This document shows positions 9,731 through 19,032 of a stretch of 64,000 bases of DNA, in pieces. Positions within the stretch are counted from its first letter, which is position 1. Every line of letters begins with the position of its first letter. The DNA is from Neoaquamicrobium sediminum (lineage in GTDB: Bacteria; Pseudomonadota; Alphaproteobacteria; Rhizobiales; Rhizobiaceae). Both the position numbers and the translations under genes were made by a program. Where the stretch lies: positions 186,001-250,000 of the forward strand of contig NZ_JABETK010000004.1 in assembly GCF_013240295.1 (NCBI RefSeq). The letters run 5' to 3'. The notes under the pieces are model-generated. The model ran no database searches. It was not told where the DNA came from and worked only from the letters and a program-made list of their open reading frames with translations.

Positions 9731-9881
9731 GCCCCCTCTGTCCTGCCGGACGTCTCCCCACGAGGGGGAGATTGGCAAGTTCGCCGCTGGCATTCGTACT
9801 GCCGCGTTGGCTATTGGCGAAAACTGCTAGGCCGCCTGATCTCCCCCTCGTGGGGGAGATGTCCGGCAGGACAGAGGGGGC
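9731..9881. repeat. Large inverted repeat element, copy A
   Basis: Two arms of about 43 bp face each other: the left (9731-9772) contains CTGTCCTGCCGGACGTCTCC, the right (9839-9881) contains GGAGATGTCCGGCAGGACAG. Each arm also has its own small palindrome around CTCCCC-ACGAGGGGGAG. The spacer of about 66 bp has no reading frame of note. It sits between two same-strand genes of one cluster. A second copy with different but still matching arms is at 17534-17693. It could fold in mRNA as a long hairpin and affect stability or read-through. Confidence 0.8.
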
Positions 9882-9914
9882 GCGAAGGAACGCAAGGTTC
9901 TTTGCCGAAAGCTC

Positions 9915-12647
9915 TCATCCTCTTGCCGCCTTGATCGCCGCCAGAACCCGGTCGGGGGTGGCCGGTACTTTGGTGATCTTCGCGCCCGAAGCATCGCGGA
10001 TCGCGTTGAGTATCGCCGGTGCGGTGGGTATCAGCACATGCTCGCCAAGCCCCTTCGCCCCGTAGGGACCTTCGGCATCGGGCACCTCTACCAGGATCGT
10101 CTCGATCGGCGGCACGTCGCCGATGGTCGGGATAAGATAGTCATGCAGGTTCTCGGTGCGGCCTGGAACATATTCTTCCATCAGCGCCAGGCCGATGCCC
10201 TGCGCGATGCCGCCCTCGACCTGCCCCTCGGCGAGCAGCGGGTTGATTGCCCGGCCAACATCGTGCGCGGCAGTAATCTTGACGAGCTTCACCGTGCCGA
10301 GGCGCATGTCGACTTCCAGTTCCGCCATCTGCGCACCCCAGCCATAGACGGCGTAAGGCTTGCCCTGCCCCTTGGCGTCGAGCGGCACCGTCGGCGGATC
10401 GTAGCTTTCGCAGGCAGCAAAGACGAAGCCGTCGGCATCCGTGGGCAGATCGCCAAGCGCGATGGTGCGGCTCGCCTCGCCTTCACGAACCGTCAGCTTT
10501 CCATCCTTCAGCGACAGCTCGGCTGCATCGGATACATTGGCATAGCGCAAAACCCTCTCGCGTAGCGCCTTGCCCGAAAGTTCAGCCGCGCGGCCGGAAA
10601 TGTAGGTCTGCCGCGAACCCGAGGTCTTGCCGGCATCAGGCGTCAGCGCGGTGTCGCCATAGATGAAGTCGAACGCGTCGAGCGGCAGGCCAAGCGCCTC
10701 GGCCGCGATCTGCGGGATGACGGTGTTGGAGCCCTGGCCGATATCCACGGCGCCCTGATGCATGACCACGCGGCCATCGGCGGCAATCCCCATCTTGATG
10801 GTCGACGGGTTGGCGATGCCGGTATTGCCGCAACCGTACCAGCATGACGCCACGCCGACGCCCCGCCGGCGATGTCGGTTTTCGGCGTTGAAGGCGTCGG
10901 CGTCGTTCATCGCCCGCGCCCAATGCGGTTCCAGCGCTTCCAGACAGGCCGCAATACCGATGCCGCTGTCCATCACGTGGCCGCAGACCGTCGGCTGGCC
11001 GTCGCGCAGAGCATTCCGCAGCCGGAATTCGAGCCGGTCGATGCCGAGCTGCAAGGCAAGTTCGTCGTAGAGCGTTTCCTGCATCAAGGCGGCCTGAGGC
11101 ACGCCGAATCCCCGGAACGCACCTGAGATCGGACCGTTCGTGTGGATTGCGCGCCCGAGCGCGCGGTAGCTCGGCGTGTAGTAGGGTCCCGAGGCGTGCA
11201 CGGGCACGCGGGTGGCAACGGTCGGCCCCCAGCTTGCGTAGGCGCCGGTGTTGAAGTCGCCCTCGAACACCATGCCGACCACGCGGCCCTCCGCGTCCGC
11301 ACCGATGGTTGCCGACATCACTGCCGGGTGCCGCTTGGTCGTCGATGCCATCGACTCCTGCCGCGTATAGGTGAGCCCCGCCGGGCGACCGGTTTTCAGC
11401 GCAACGAGCCCGATCAGCGGCTGCACCGAAAGATCTAGCTTCGAGCCGAAGCCACCGCCGGTAGCGGTCGGGATGATACGGACTTTTTCTGCTGGCAGGC
11501 CGAGGATAGCGGCGGTGTCGTCGCGATCCATGATCGGCGACTGCGTGCACGCCTTGATGACCAGCACATCGCCATCCATGAATGCATAGCCGGCTTCCGG
11601 CTCGATATAGGCGTGTTCGACATAGGAGGTCTCGAGCGAACCGGCCGCGGTAACCGCAGCCGACGCGAGCGCCGCATCCGCGTCGCCGCGTTCCACGGTG
11701 CCTTCGAGCAGCACATTGCCCTTGCGATCTTCATGCAGCGCCGCGAACCCGTTCCGGGCCTCGGCAACCGTCAGCGCATGCGGCAGTTCCTCCCAGGCAA
11801 TCGGAAACGCAGACAAGTCCAGGGACGCGATGGCGTCCCGTTCCCCGGCAATCGTGGCAACCGCCTCGCCGCGGAACAGCGCGGTGCCGTCTGCGAGCGC
11901 CGGCTGGTCGGCAAAGGGCGGGATGACGCCGAAGCGGTTACGGCCGGGAATGTCGGCTGCGGTGAAGACACCAATTATGCCGGGATGCGCTTTCACGAAT
12001 GCGTCGAGGTCGCCGAAGGTGAAGCGTGCATGCCAGTAAGGCGAGCGCACCACCGCGACCGAGAGAGCGTCGTCGGGCCGCTCATCGGCCCCGAAAAGAT
12101 CGTCGCCGCGCACCTTGGGCTCGCCGTCGAGCCGGGGGATCGCTGCCCCGACGCCAGCGAGCGCGACCGGTGGCGGTGCCCCGGCAGTGCCCACATCCAT
12201 CACCGCCTTGACGATCTTGCGATAGCCTGTGCAGCGGCACAGCACCCCGCCCAACGCGTCCTGCACTTCAGCTTCGCTGGGCCTCGGGTTGGCTTCAAGC
12301 AGCGCCGTGGCGGTGACCAGCAAACCTGGCGTGCAGATCCCGCATTGCGCCGCACCATGGCGCAGGAACGAGTCCTGCAAGGCGGAAAGCCGGCCATTGG
12401 CCAGCCCCTCCACCGTGCGCACGCTAGCGCCTTCCATACCGGCCGCAGGCACCAGGCAGGCGCAGACCGGTGCGCCATCCACCAGCACGGTGCAGGCGCC
12501 GCAATCGCCGGCGTCGCAACCGACCTTCGTGCCGGTCAAACGAAGTTCGTCGCGCAGCACCGACGACAGCCGCGCAAGCGGCGGCACCTGAACCTGCCGC
12601 GCTTCGTCATTGACCGTGAAGCTGACGGAAAGACGGTCCATGCTCAT
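9915..12647 (-). CDS. Molybdenum hydroxylase (nicotinate dehydrogenase-type), fused 2Fe-2S and Mo-binding subunits
   Basis: 910-residue fusion. Residues 1 to about 165 are the xanthine-oxidase-type 2Fe-2S subunit, with CDAGDCGACTVLVDG, CGICTPG and CRCTGYRKI supplying eight cysteines. The rest is the molybdopterin subunit, with GGGFGSKLD, SGAFRGFGVPQ, DIGQGSNTVIPQ and the catalytic-glutamate motif GAKGLGEHV. The family hydroxylates N-heterocycles with water as oxygen source; next to 6-hydroxynicotinate reductase and nicotinamidase it is probably the nicotinate 6-hydroxylase. Start 12647 (MSMDRLSVSF) overlaps the FAD-subunit stop as ATGA. The frame stays open upstream only because of an indel in the FAD gene, so the longer reading to 12941 is not used. 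Confidence 0.86.
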   Translation of the reverse strand: MSMDRLSVSFTVNDEARQVQVPPLARLSSVLRDELRLTGTKVGCDAGDCGACTVLVDGAPVCACLVPAAGMEGASVRTVEGLANGRLSALQDSFLRHGAAQCGICTPGLLVTATALLEANPRPSEAEVQDALGGVLCRCTGYRKIVKAVMDVGTAGAPPPVALAGVGAAIPRLDGEPKVRGDDLFGADERPDDALSVAVVRSPYWHARFTFGDLDAFVKAHPGIIGVFTAADIPGRNRFGVIPPFADQPALADGTALFRGEAVATIAGERDAIASLDLSAFPIAWEELPHALTVAEARNGFAALHEDRKGNVLLEGTVERGDADAALASAAVTAAGSLETSYVEHAYIEPEAGYAFMDGDVLVIKACTQSPIMDRDDTAAILGLPAEKVRIIPTATGGGFGSKLDLSVQPLIGLVALKTGRPAGLTYTRQESMASTTKRHPAVMSATIGADAEGRVVGMVFEGDFNTGAYASWGPTVATRVPVHASGPYYTPSYRALGRAIHTNGPISGAFRGFGVPQAALMQETLYDELALQLGIDRLEFRLRNALRDGQPTVCGHVMDSGIGIAACLEALEPHWARAMNDADAFNAENRHRRRGVGVASCWYGCGNTGIANPSTIKMGIAADGRVVMHQGAVDIGQGSNTVIPQIAAEALGLPLDAFDFIYGDTALTPDAGKTSGSRQTYISGRAAELSGKALRERVLRYANVSDAAELSLKDGKLTVREGEASRTIALGDLPTDADGFVFAACESYDPPTVPLDAKGQGKPYAVYGWGAQMAELEVDMRLGTVKLVKITAAHDVGRAINPLLAEGQVEGGIAQGIGLALMEEYVPGRTENLHDYLIPTIGDVPPIETILVEVPDAEGPYGAKGLGEHVLIPTAPAILNAIRDASGAKITKVPATPDRVLAAIKAARG

Positions 12648-13504
12648 GCCGCGACATCCTCGGTCTTGCCGCTGGCGGCGAGCGCCCCCTAGCGCGCGCA
12701 GGACGATCTCGCGCGCTGCTTGTCGGCGATATTCGGCACTGCCGCGCACATCGTCGATCGGCGTCAGCTCCGCAAAATCGTGAGCCTCGATCACGCGGGC
12801 GACATCACCCGGAGCACCAGCTTCGCGCAGCCGTTCTTCGAGCGCCTGAAGCCGCGTCGCCACGGCCGAACAGGCGCCGACCGACAGCACGACATCCGAC
12901 AGCTTGCCTGCCTCGTCGACGACGACGCGGGCCGCCGCCATGGCGATCGAGATGACGAGATAGCGCCGCGCGCCAAGCTTGACGAAATACGAATTGCCGG
13001 TGGCGGCCTCCTGGGCACCCGCACGGCCGTCAGCAATTCGCCCGGTGCACGCGCCGTCCGCCGGTTGCCAAGGATGAAGTCGGCCAGCCCGACCACGCGC
13101 TCGCCGCTGGCCGAGCGCAGCACCACCTCGGCTGAAAGCGTGAGCAGCGGCGGCACACCGTCCGCGGCCGGCGAGGCGTTGCAGAGATTGCCGGCAATCG
13201 TGCCGCTGTTCTGGATCTGGATGGAGCCGACTTCCCGCGCCGCGAGCTTCAGCGCGTCGAAGGCGGGCGGCAGGTCGGCACGTATGATGTCCGTCCAGGT
13301 CGCGCGCGCGCCAAAGACGAAATGGCTGTCGGTCTGCGAGATATGCCGCAGTTGCTGCAGCCCGTTGAGATCGAGCACATCGTCGCGGACGGGGCGATTG
13401 CCTTGTGTTGGATAAAAGTCCGTCCCCCCGGCCAGAAGCGTCCAGCTTCCATCGGCCAGTAGCGCGAGTGCCTCGTCAATCGACTTCGGTTTCGCGTATC
13501 GCAT
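12644..13504 (-). CDS. FAD-binding subunit of molybdenum hydroxylase (two compensating indels)
   Basis: 286-residue CoxM-type FAD subunit that passes electrons from the 2Fe-2S centre to an acceptor. It starts MRYAKPKSIDEALALL; flavin-binding motifs are LLAGGTDFYP and the region SGTIAGNLCNASPAADGVPPL. The frame breaks near 13013-13015 (one base lost in a G run); in the next frame it continues as EAATGNSYFVKLGARRYLV. A second break in the C run 12685-12689 (one base gained) hides the true end ALGALAASGKTEDVAA and stop. The net shift is zero, so the gene length stays a multiple of three. It is first in the operon with the Mo subunit; its start lies 38 bp from a TTTGCATAC motif. Confidence 0.82.
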
Positions 13505-13541
13505 CGTTCCTGCTCCCGGTGGTAGAATGCGCCGAAATTAG

Positions 13542-13553
13542 TTCGTATGCAAA
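13542..13553. promoter_or_regulatory. Candidate operator, TTCGTATGCAAA
   Basis: Lies in the 124-bp divergent region between the hydroxylase FAD gene (start 13504) and pncA (start 13629). The minus-strand reading TTTGCATAC matches the motifs at 239-250 and 19109-19120. It is placed to control both divergent genes. Confidence 0.4.
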
Positions 13554-13628
13554 CGATATCGAGAAGCCGCCCTTGCCATTCCATCATTTCGTCGCCAGCT
13601 TGTGCCGCCAGGCAAACGGAGAGAGGCC

Positions 13629-14228
13629 ATGAGTGAGAAGGCGCTGATCGTCATCGACGTCCAGAACGATTTTTGTCCCGGCGGCGCGCTGGCGGTGACG
13701 GGCGGCGACGAGATCGTGCCGATGGTCAACCAGCTGATCGGCGAGTTCGATCACGTGGTGCTCACCCAGGACTGGCATCCCGCCGGCCACTCGAGTTTCG
13801 CATCCGTCCATCCCGGCAAAAAGCCGTTCGAAACGACAGAAATGCCTTACGGCACGCAGACATTGTGGCCGGACCACTGCGTGCAGGGCGCGGATGGGGC
13901 GGCATTCCACGCGGACCTCGAGTGGACCAAAGCCGAGCTAGTCATTCGCAAGGGGTTTCGCCCTGCGATCGATTCCTATTCGGCCTTCTTCGAGAACGAC
14001 CGGAGGACGCCGACGGGCCTCGCTGGTTACCTGCGCGAGCGCGGCATTTCCGACCTGACCCTCGTCGGCCTCGCCACCGATTTCTGCGTTGCCTATTCCG
14101 CCCTCGACGCCGTCCGCTCGGGTTTCAAGGCAACCGTGCTGCTCGATGCCTGCCGGGCGATCGATCTCGGCGGTTCACTGGCGGCGATGAAGGACGAGAT
14201 GGCCAAGGCCGGCGTGACGCTCGCCTGA
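13629..14228 (+). CDS. pncA: Nicotinamidase
   Basis: 199-residue isochorismatase-fold amidase that hydrolyses nicotinamide to nicotinate and ammonia. Catalytic Asp in LIVIDVQNDFCPGG, metal-binding Asp and His in TQDWHPAGHSSF, catalytic Lys in LVIRKGF, and nucleophile Cys in GLATDFCVAYSALDA are all present. The start at 13629 follows GGAGAGAGG-type Shine-Dalgarno sequence. It is divergent from the molybdenum hydroxylase and ends 4 bp before livF on the other strand. In context it probably supplies nicotinate to the catabolic pathway as well as to NAD salvage. Confidence 0.92.
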   Translation: MSEKALIVIDVQNDFCPGGALAVTGGDEIVPMVNQLIGEFDHVVLTQDWHPAGHSSFASVHPGKKPFETTEMPYGTQTLWPDHCVQGADGAAFHADLEWTKAELVIRKGFRPAIDSYSAFFENDRRTPTGLAGYLRERGISDLTLVGLATDFCVAYSALDAVRSGFKATVLLDACRAIDLGGSLAAMKDEMAKAGVTLA

Positions 14229-14232
14229 GCGA

Positions 14233-14940
14233 TCAACTGACGCCCACATAGCGATGCACATAGGCGGGATCGGCGCGCACTTTTTCCACGTCGACGGTCT
14301 CGCGGTTCTTGCCATTCTCGATAAAGGCCACGCGGTCGGCGAGCGACAGCACCGCATCGACACGCTGCTCGACAAGGATGGTGGATACCCCGCGTTCGCG
14401 CAGCCCGGCCACCGTCTCGCGGATGCGCGCGATCATCGACGGCATCAGCCCTTCCGTCGGCTCGTCGAGCAAAAGCACGTCGGGCTCGATGCACAGCGCC
14501 CGCGCCATCGCCAGCATCTGCTGTTCCCCGCCTGAAAGCGTGCCCGAGCGTTGCGACAGGCGTTCGCGCAAGACCGGAAAAAGGTCGAGCACGGCTTCGC
14601 GCGTGGCGCGGCCCTTGCCCCGCGCCATCAGGCCAATCTCGAGATTTTCGGCAACCGTCAGCTCGGAGAAGAGCCGCCTGCCCTGCGGTACATAGGCGAC
14701 ACCTGCCTTGGGCACCTCGTGGGGAGCGAGCTTCGACAGGTCGGTCCCGTCCTTCATGATCGTCCCGCCGCGCACCGCGACCAGCCCCATGATCGCCTTG
14801 AGCGCGGTAGTCTTGCCGGCGCCGTTGCGCCCGAGCAGGCACAAAACCTCGCCCTTGGCCAGCGCCAGGTCGAAGCCGCGCAACACCTGCACCTCGCCGT
14901 AATAGGCATCGACCGCGGAAAGCGTGAGCACGTCAGCCAT
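14233..14940 (-). CDS. livF: Branched-chain-amino-acid-type ABC transporter ATPase
   Basis: 235-residue LivF-type ATPase. Walker A GRNGAGKTT, signature LSGGEQQMLAMARAL, Walker B VLLLDEPTEGL. The start ATG at 14940 gives MADVLTLSAVDAYYGEVQVL and overlaps the true stop of livG (8-bp ATGGCTGA). As written the reading frame runs on from livG without a stop, but that is caused by an indel in livG. It is the last gene of an importer operon transcribed from livK. The likely substrate is an aromatic or heterocyclic acid such as nicotinate, judging only from the neighbours. Confidence 0.88.
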   Translation of the reverse strand: MADVLTLSAVDAYYGEVQVLRGFDLALAKGEVLCLLGRNGAGKTTALKAIMGLVAVRGGTIMKDGTDLSKLAPHEVPKAGVAYVPQGRRLFSELTVAENLEIGLMARGKGRATREAVLDLFPVLRERLSQRSGTLSGGEQQMLAMARALCIEPDVLLLDEPTEGLMPSMIARIRETVAGLRERGVSTILVEQRVDAVLSLADRVAFIENGKNRETVDVEKVRADPAYVHRYVGVS

Positions 14941-15669
14941 CGCTGCCGGTCCCCAGATAAGCGTCCTGGACGGCCTTGTTGGCGCGATCTCGTCCGGCGA
15001 TCCTTCGGCAAGCACCTGGCCGAAATTCATCACCGTTATCCTGCGCGCAAGATCCATAACCACCTGCATGTTGTGCTCGATCAGCAGCACGGTGGCGTCG
15101 GCGGCGATCTCGCGAACCAGCGCAATGAAGCCCTCGACCTCGCCGTCCGATAGTCCCTGCGTCGGCTCGTCCAGGATCAGCAGCTTCGGTTCCAGCGCCA
15201 GCCCCATCGCGATTTCGACGAGCCGCTGGTGGCCGTAGGCGAGGTTGCCGGCAAGCGTACCGGCCCGCTCGGTGAGGCCAACGCGCTCCAGCGCTTCGCC
15301 GACACCCGCCTTCAGCGCAGATGGCTTCGGTCGCCCGGCCGAAAGCAGCCGACGCTGCACCGACAGGGCGACATTGTCGAAGACCGTCAGCCGCGGAAAG
15401 ATGCTGGTGATCTGGAACGTATAGGCGATACCGGCGCGCACGCGCCTGTGCGCCGGCAGCGCGGTGATGTCGCGTCCCTCGAACACGATCGCGCCGGAGC
15501 TTGGCGCGATGCGTCCGCAGATCAGGCTCACGAAGGTGGTCTTGCCGGCGCCGTTCGGCCCGATGATCGCCCGGATCTCACCCTTGTCGAGCCTGAAGTC
15601 GACGCCCTCGACGGCCTTGAGCCCGCCGAAATGGCGCGTCAGCGCGCGTGTCTCGACAAGCGCCGTCAC
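14933..15669 (-). CDS. livG: Branched-chain-amino-acid-type ABC transporter ATPase (frame broken near its end)
   Basis: 245 residues after correction. Walker A GPNGAGKTT, signature-like LAYGHQRLVEIAMGLA, Walker B LLILDEPTQGL, then IEHNMQVVMDLARRI. GTG at 15669 overlaps the livM stop and is the chosen start (no nearby ATG). Near 14985 one base is missing in the codons after DEI; restoring it yields RANKAVQDAYLGTGSDG and a stop at 14933-14935, the normal LivG ending. Confidence 0.86.
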
Positions 15670-16620
15670 GGCAGCCACCTCAGCCAGCGCTCGCGGACCG
15701 ACCCGAGCAAGCCCTTTGGGAAGAACAGGACCAGCAGGATCAGCGCCACGCCGACGACAAGCAGATAGGCGGCGGTGTACCCCGAGCTGTAGTCGATGAT
15801 ATAGAACATGAAGAGCGTGCCGAGCAGCGGGCCCAGCGTAGTCGCCGCGCCCCCAGCAGCACCCACAACAGCGGGAGGATCGAGTACTGGATCGAGGCGA
15901 AGCCGGAACCGACATAGCCGAACAGCAGAGCGTAAGCCGCACCTGCCGCCGCGCAGAACAGCCCGGACACAACCACCGCCGTCAGCTTGGCGCGGAACAC
16001 GTCGTAACCAAGCATGCGCATGCGTTCCTCGTTCTCGCGGATCGCCACCAGCGTGCGTCCGAATGGAGAGCGCACGAGCCGCAGCATGGCAAGCAGCACG
16101 ACTGTGAAAAGCGCCAGCGCCAGGATGTAGCGTGTCGACGGGTCGGAGAGATTGAGGCTCCACCCGCCGAATTCCACACTGCGCATTGCCTGTGACAGCA
16201 CCACCCCTCCTCGCCCCGTGTCCATGTGGTGAAGTAGAGCGTGCCCAGATAGAACACCTGCGCGAACATCATGGTGACGATCATGAAGGCGACGCCGGTG
16301 GTGCGCAGCGCCAGCACGCCGACGACGGCCGCGACGGCTATTCCAGCCAACAGACCGGTGCCGAAGGAGACGGGCACGCTCCAGCCAAGATGATAAAGTG
16401 GCAGCCCCGCCCCATAGAGCCCGGCGGCGAAGAACATCGCATGGCCGAGGCTGAGAAGGCCCGTATAGCCGAAGAGCAGGTTGTAGCCCATCGCGAACAC
16501 CGCCAGCACCAGCACGCGGGAGAAGACGCCGCGGTGATACTCCGGCAGCAGGAAGTTAGCTGCAAGCAGAAGCGCGATCACGCCGAGATGCAGCGCCCAG
16601 TCGCGCGTCGTGATGGTCAT
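15666..16620 (-). CDS. livM: Branched-chain-amino-acid-type ABC transporter permease LivM (frame broken twice)
   Basis: 318 residues after correction, a polytopic inner-membrane permease. Recognisable parts: AVFAMGYNLLFGYTGLLSLG, the loop FGRTLVAIRENEERMRMLG (family EAA-like loop), and the C-terminal VALILLVLFFPKGLLG. The frame breaks in the C run 16204-16207 and again in the C run 15850-15854, one base lost in each; corrected joins read TRGEEG-VVLSQAMRSV and LLG-GAATTLGPLLGT. Start 16620 overlaps the livH stop as ATGA. Confidence 0.86.
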
Positions 16621-17498
16621 CGCGCCGGCACTCCGAACAGGCCCTGCGGCCGGAAGACGAGCACCATGGCGACCAGTCCCGTCGCCAGCATCTTGGCGAG
16701 CGTCGGCGAGAAGAACACGGAAATGATGCCGTCCGAGAGGCCGATCAGCAGCGCCGCGATGACAGTGCCGCGCAGCGAGCCGAGCCCGCCGATGATAACG
16801 ACGATGAAGGAGAGCAATAGCGGATCGCGCCCCATCAGGTAGTGCGCCTGCTGGATCGGCACGATCAGCACGGCGGCAACCGCTGCAAGCATCGCACCGA
16901 GCGCGAAGACGCCTGCATAGACGCGGTCCACCGGGATGCCGAACGCCTGCGCCGTCTCCCTGTCGTATTGCGTGGCGCGCATCACCAGGCCGATCTTCGT
17001 TCGCGTCAGCACGAACCAGGCCGCGAGTATCAGCACGATCGCCGCGACGATCACGAAAAGCTTGTAACCAGAATAGCCGAACCACGGGAGCTGGATACGG
17101 ACGTTGAAGGGTGCCTGCACCGGCCGCGCATCCGCACCGTAGAAGGTCAGCGCGAGCTGCTGGATGATGTAGAGCATGCCGATCGTCGCGACGATGGTCG
17201 CCTCGGGATCGTAACCAAGCCTTCGCAGCACCAGCCGCTCGGACAGGAGCGCCGCGCCACCCACGACCAGTGGCGCGACGAACAGCGCGGCGACGAACCC
17301 CACCGACGGATGGCCCGCAAAGGCGGTCGAAACCGCCCAGGCCAGCACCGCGCCGAGCATGAAGAACTCGCCATGCGCGACGTTGACGACGCGCATCACC
17401 CCGAACACCAGCGAAAGGCCTAGTGCCGTCAGCGCCAGCACCGCCGCTGTGACGAGCCCCTCAAGCGAGGCGAGCAGGAAATAGGGTCCGAAGGCCAT
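16617..17498 (-). CDS. livH: Branched-chain-amino-acid-type ABC transporter permease LivH
   Basis: Intact 293-residue permease with about eight membrane segments. Family signatures are ALTALGLSLVFGVMRVVNVA with HGEFFMLGA at the N-terminus, the loop GLVMRATQYDRETAQAFGI, and VVIIGGLGSLRG near the C-terminus. It is the first of four overlapping genes (livH, M, G, F); 229 bp and a hairpin repeat separate it from the binding-protein gene upstream. Confidence 0.9.
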   Translation of the reverse strand: MAFGPYFLLASLEGLVTAAVLALTALGLSLVFGVMRVVNVAHGEFFMLGAVLAWAVSTAFAGHPSVGFVAALFVAPLVVGGAALLSERLVLRRLGYDPEATIVATIGMLYIIQQLALTFYGADARPVQAPFNVRIQLPWFGYSGYKLFVIVAAIVLILAAWFVLTRTKIGLVMRATQYDRETAQAFGIPVDRVYAGVFALGAMLAAVAAVLIVPIQQAHYLMGRDPLLLSFIVVIIGGLGSLRGTVIAALLIGLSDGIISVFFSPTLAKMLATGLVAMVLVFRPQGLFGVPAR

Positions 17499-17533
17499 TC
17501 AGAGGTAACCGGCTGGCAAGGAAGGTTCTCCAC

Positions 17534-17693
17534 GTTGCCCCCTCTGGCCTGCCGGCCATCTCCCCCACGAGGGAGGAAATCAGCACTTGGCATGTCTCGT
17601 CCACAAGACAACGTTAGCAATTGGGCTTCCGGTGGAAGGGATCCGATCTCCCCCTTGTGGGGGAGATGGCCGGCAGGCCAGAGGGGGCAACGT
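17534..17693. repeat. Large inverted repeat element, copy B
   Basis: Same family as the element at 9731-9881: left arm (about 17534-17576) with CTCTGGCCTGCCGGCCATCT, right arm (about 17645-17692) with AGATGGCCGGCAGGCCAGAG. Relative to copy A the central bases changed on both arms together, so pairing is kept. It lies between the binding-protein gene and livH, where a hairpin could give the binding protein a higher transcript level than the membrane parts. Confidence 0.8.
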
Positions 17694-17727
17694 AGAACGC
17701 CACGCTGACATCACGACCGGCCGAGGA

Positions 17728-19032
17728 TCAAAGCGGCTGCGTGGTGTAGTCGGCTTCCGGCTCGTAGCGACCGTCCTCGATGGAGGTGCGGTGCACGACG
17801 TTCAGCCGCCCGTTCTCCACGACGGAGATGTTCTGGCTGCCGAAGACCTGATGGACCTTGCCGTCGAAGACCTTCGCGCCCTGCGGATGCTCCGCTCCTT
17901 CCGGAAACTCCGTCATCGCCTCGGTCGCCTCGACCAGCTTGGCACGGTCCTCGGGACCACGGTAGCCGGCAGCTTCCATCGCTGCCTTGATGATGTAGAG
18001 CGTCTCCCAGCAGCCGAACATGTGGGCCGCCGTGGACACGTCCTTGGCATCGTTCACCGAAGCGCCGTTCTCGTCGAGGCCGACAGCTTCGCGATAGGCT
18101 TTTTCATGCTCCGATGCGCCATCCTGCAGATAGCGCGGCATGCCTTCCCAGAAATGGCTGCCCTCCAGGAATTCGAGGCCGGGGCTGTTGATGTCGACTG
18201 CCTCGAGGCTGTCGATGAAACCGAACAGCTTCGGCCCGCTGCCGCCGTAGAACTCGCCGAGTTCCTTGACGAAGGTCAGCACGGCCGGCCCCACCATCAC
18301 ATGATAGATCACGTCCGTGTCCGGCGGAATCTGCGGCAGGTAGCGCGTGAACGACGACTCTGTCGGCGGGATCGGGATCTGCGCGATCACGTCGCCGCCC
18401 TGCTCGGCGGCTGCCGGCGCAAAGAAGTCGCGGTGGTCGTGGCCGAAGGCGTAGTCGGGATAGATCATGGTGATCTTCTTGCCGACATTCGACGTGATCC
18501 AGGGCGCCACGGAGCGGCATTGCGCGCGTACATCGGTGATGCCGGGCTGGAGCACGTAGCGGTTCATCTTGCCGGAAGCGACGTGGTAGCCCTCGCTGAC
18601 CACGTAATACGGCATCTTGAGTTCGCCGGCCGCCGGCGCGGAACCGACCACCACATGGCTGAACAGCGTTCCGTAGACGATGTCGGTCTTGTGCTGGTTG
18701 GCGAATTTCTCGACCACCTCGGCGCCGCGCGCCGCATCCGTGCCGTCATCCTCGGTGATTATCTCCACCGGACGCCCGTTGATGCCGCCGGCATCGTTGA
18801 TGCGCTTGATGGCGGCAGCGGTCGTCCGCTCGTACCAGCGCCCGTAAGCCGCGCCGATGCCGGTGCGATGCGCCTGGAAGCCGATCCTGATCGGCTCCGA
18901 CGATTGCGACTGCGCATAGCGCACGAAGCCCGGCGCCGTGCCGAGCGCGGCGGCAGCACCGAGCCCTTTCAATGCGCCACGTCTGGAAATGCCGGTCGTG
19001 AGAAGGCTGGAAGGCTTGGTTCGATCGTTCAT
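17728..19032 (-). CDS. Branched-chain-amino-acid-type ABC transporter substrate-binding protein
   Basis: 434-residue periplasmic binding protein. The N-terminus has a Tat-type signal, SRRGALKGLGAAAALG, ending near residue 42 (RYAQSQSSEPIRIGFQ). The mature part shows the type-I fold: INDAGGINGRPVEIITEDDG, then PYYVVSEGYHVASG and KKITMIYPDYAFGHDHRDFF. It heads the livHMGF operon, and the TTTGTACAC motif lies about 77 bp upstream of its start. The neighbours suggest import of a nicotinate-pathway compound; the pocket cannot be predicted from sequence. Confidence 0.88.
   Translation of the reverse strand: MNDRTKPSSLLTTGISRRGALKGLGAAAALGTAPGFVRYAQSQSSEPIRIGFQAHRTGIGAAYGRWYERTTAAAIKRINDAGGINGRPVEIITEDDGTDAARGAEVVEKFANQHKTDIVYGTLFSHVVVGSAPAAGELKMPYYVVSEGYHVASGKMNRYVLQPGITDVRAQCRSVAPWITSNVGKKITMIYPDYAFGHDHRDFFAPAAAEQGGDVIAQIPIPPTESSFTRYLPQIPPDTDVIYHVMVGPAVLTFVKELGEFYGGSGPKLFGFIDSLEAVDINSPGLEFLEGSHFWEGMPRYLQDGASEHEKAYREAVGLDENGASVNDAKDVSTAAHMFGCWETLYIIKAAMEAAGYRGPEDRAKLVEATEAMTEFPEGAEHPQGAKVFDGKVHQVFGSQNISVVENGRLNVVHRTSIEDGRYEPEADYTTQPL

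Noticed and set aside
9915..12941. Extended N-terminus of the fused molybdenum hydroxylase
   Set aside because: The extra region is the C-terminal part of the FAD subunit read in the same frame after an extra base in the C run 12685-12689.
14233..15972. One long frame that would make livF and livG a single fused ATPase
   Set aside because: The frame runs through only because one base is missing near 14985; correcting it gives the normal LivG end and the overlapping livF start.
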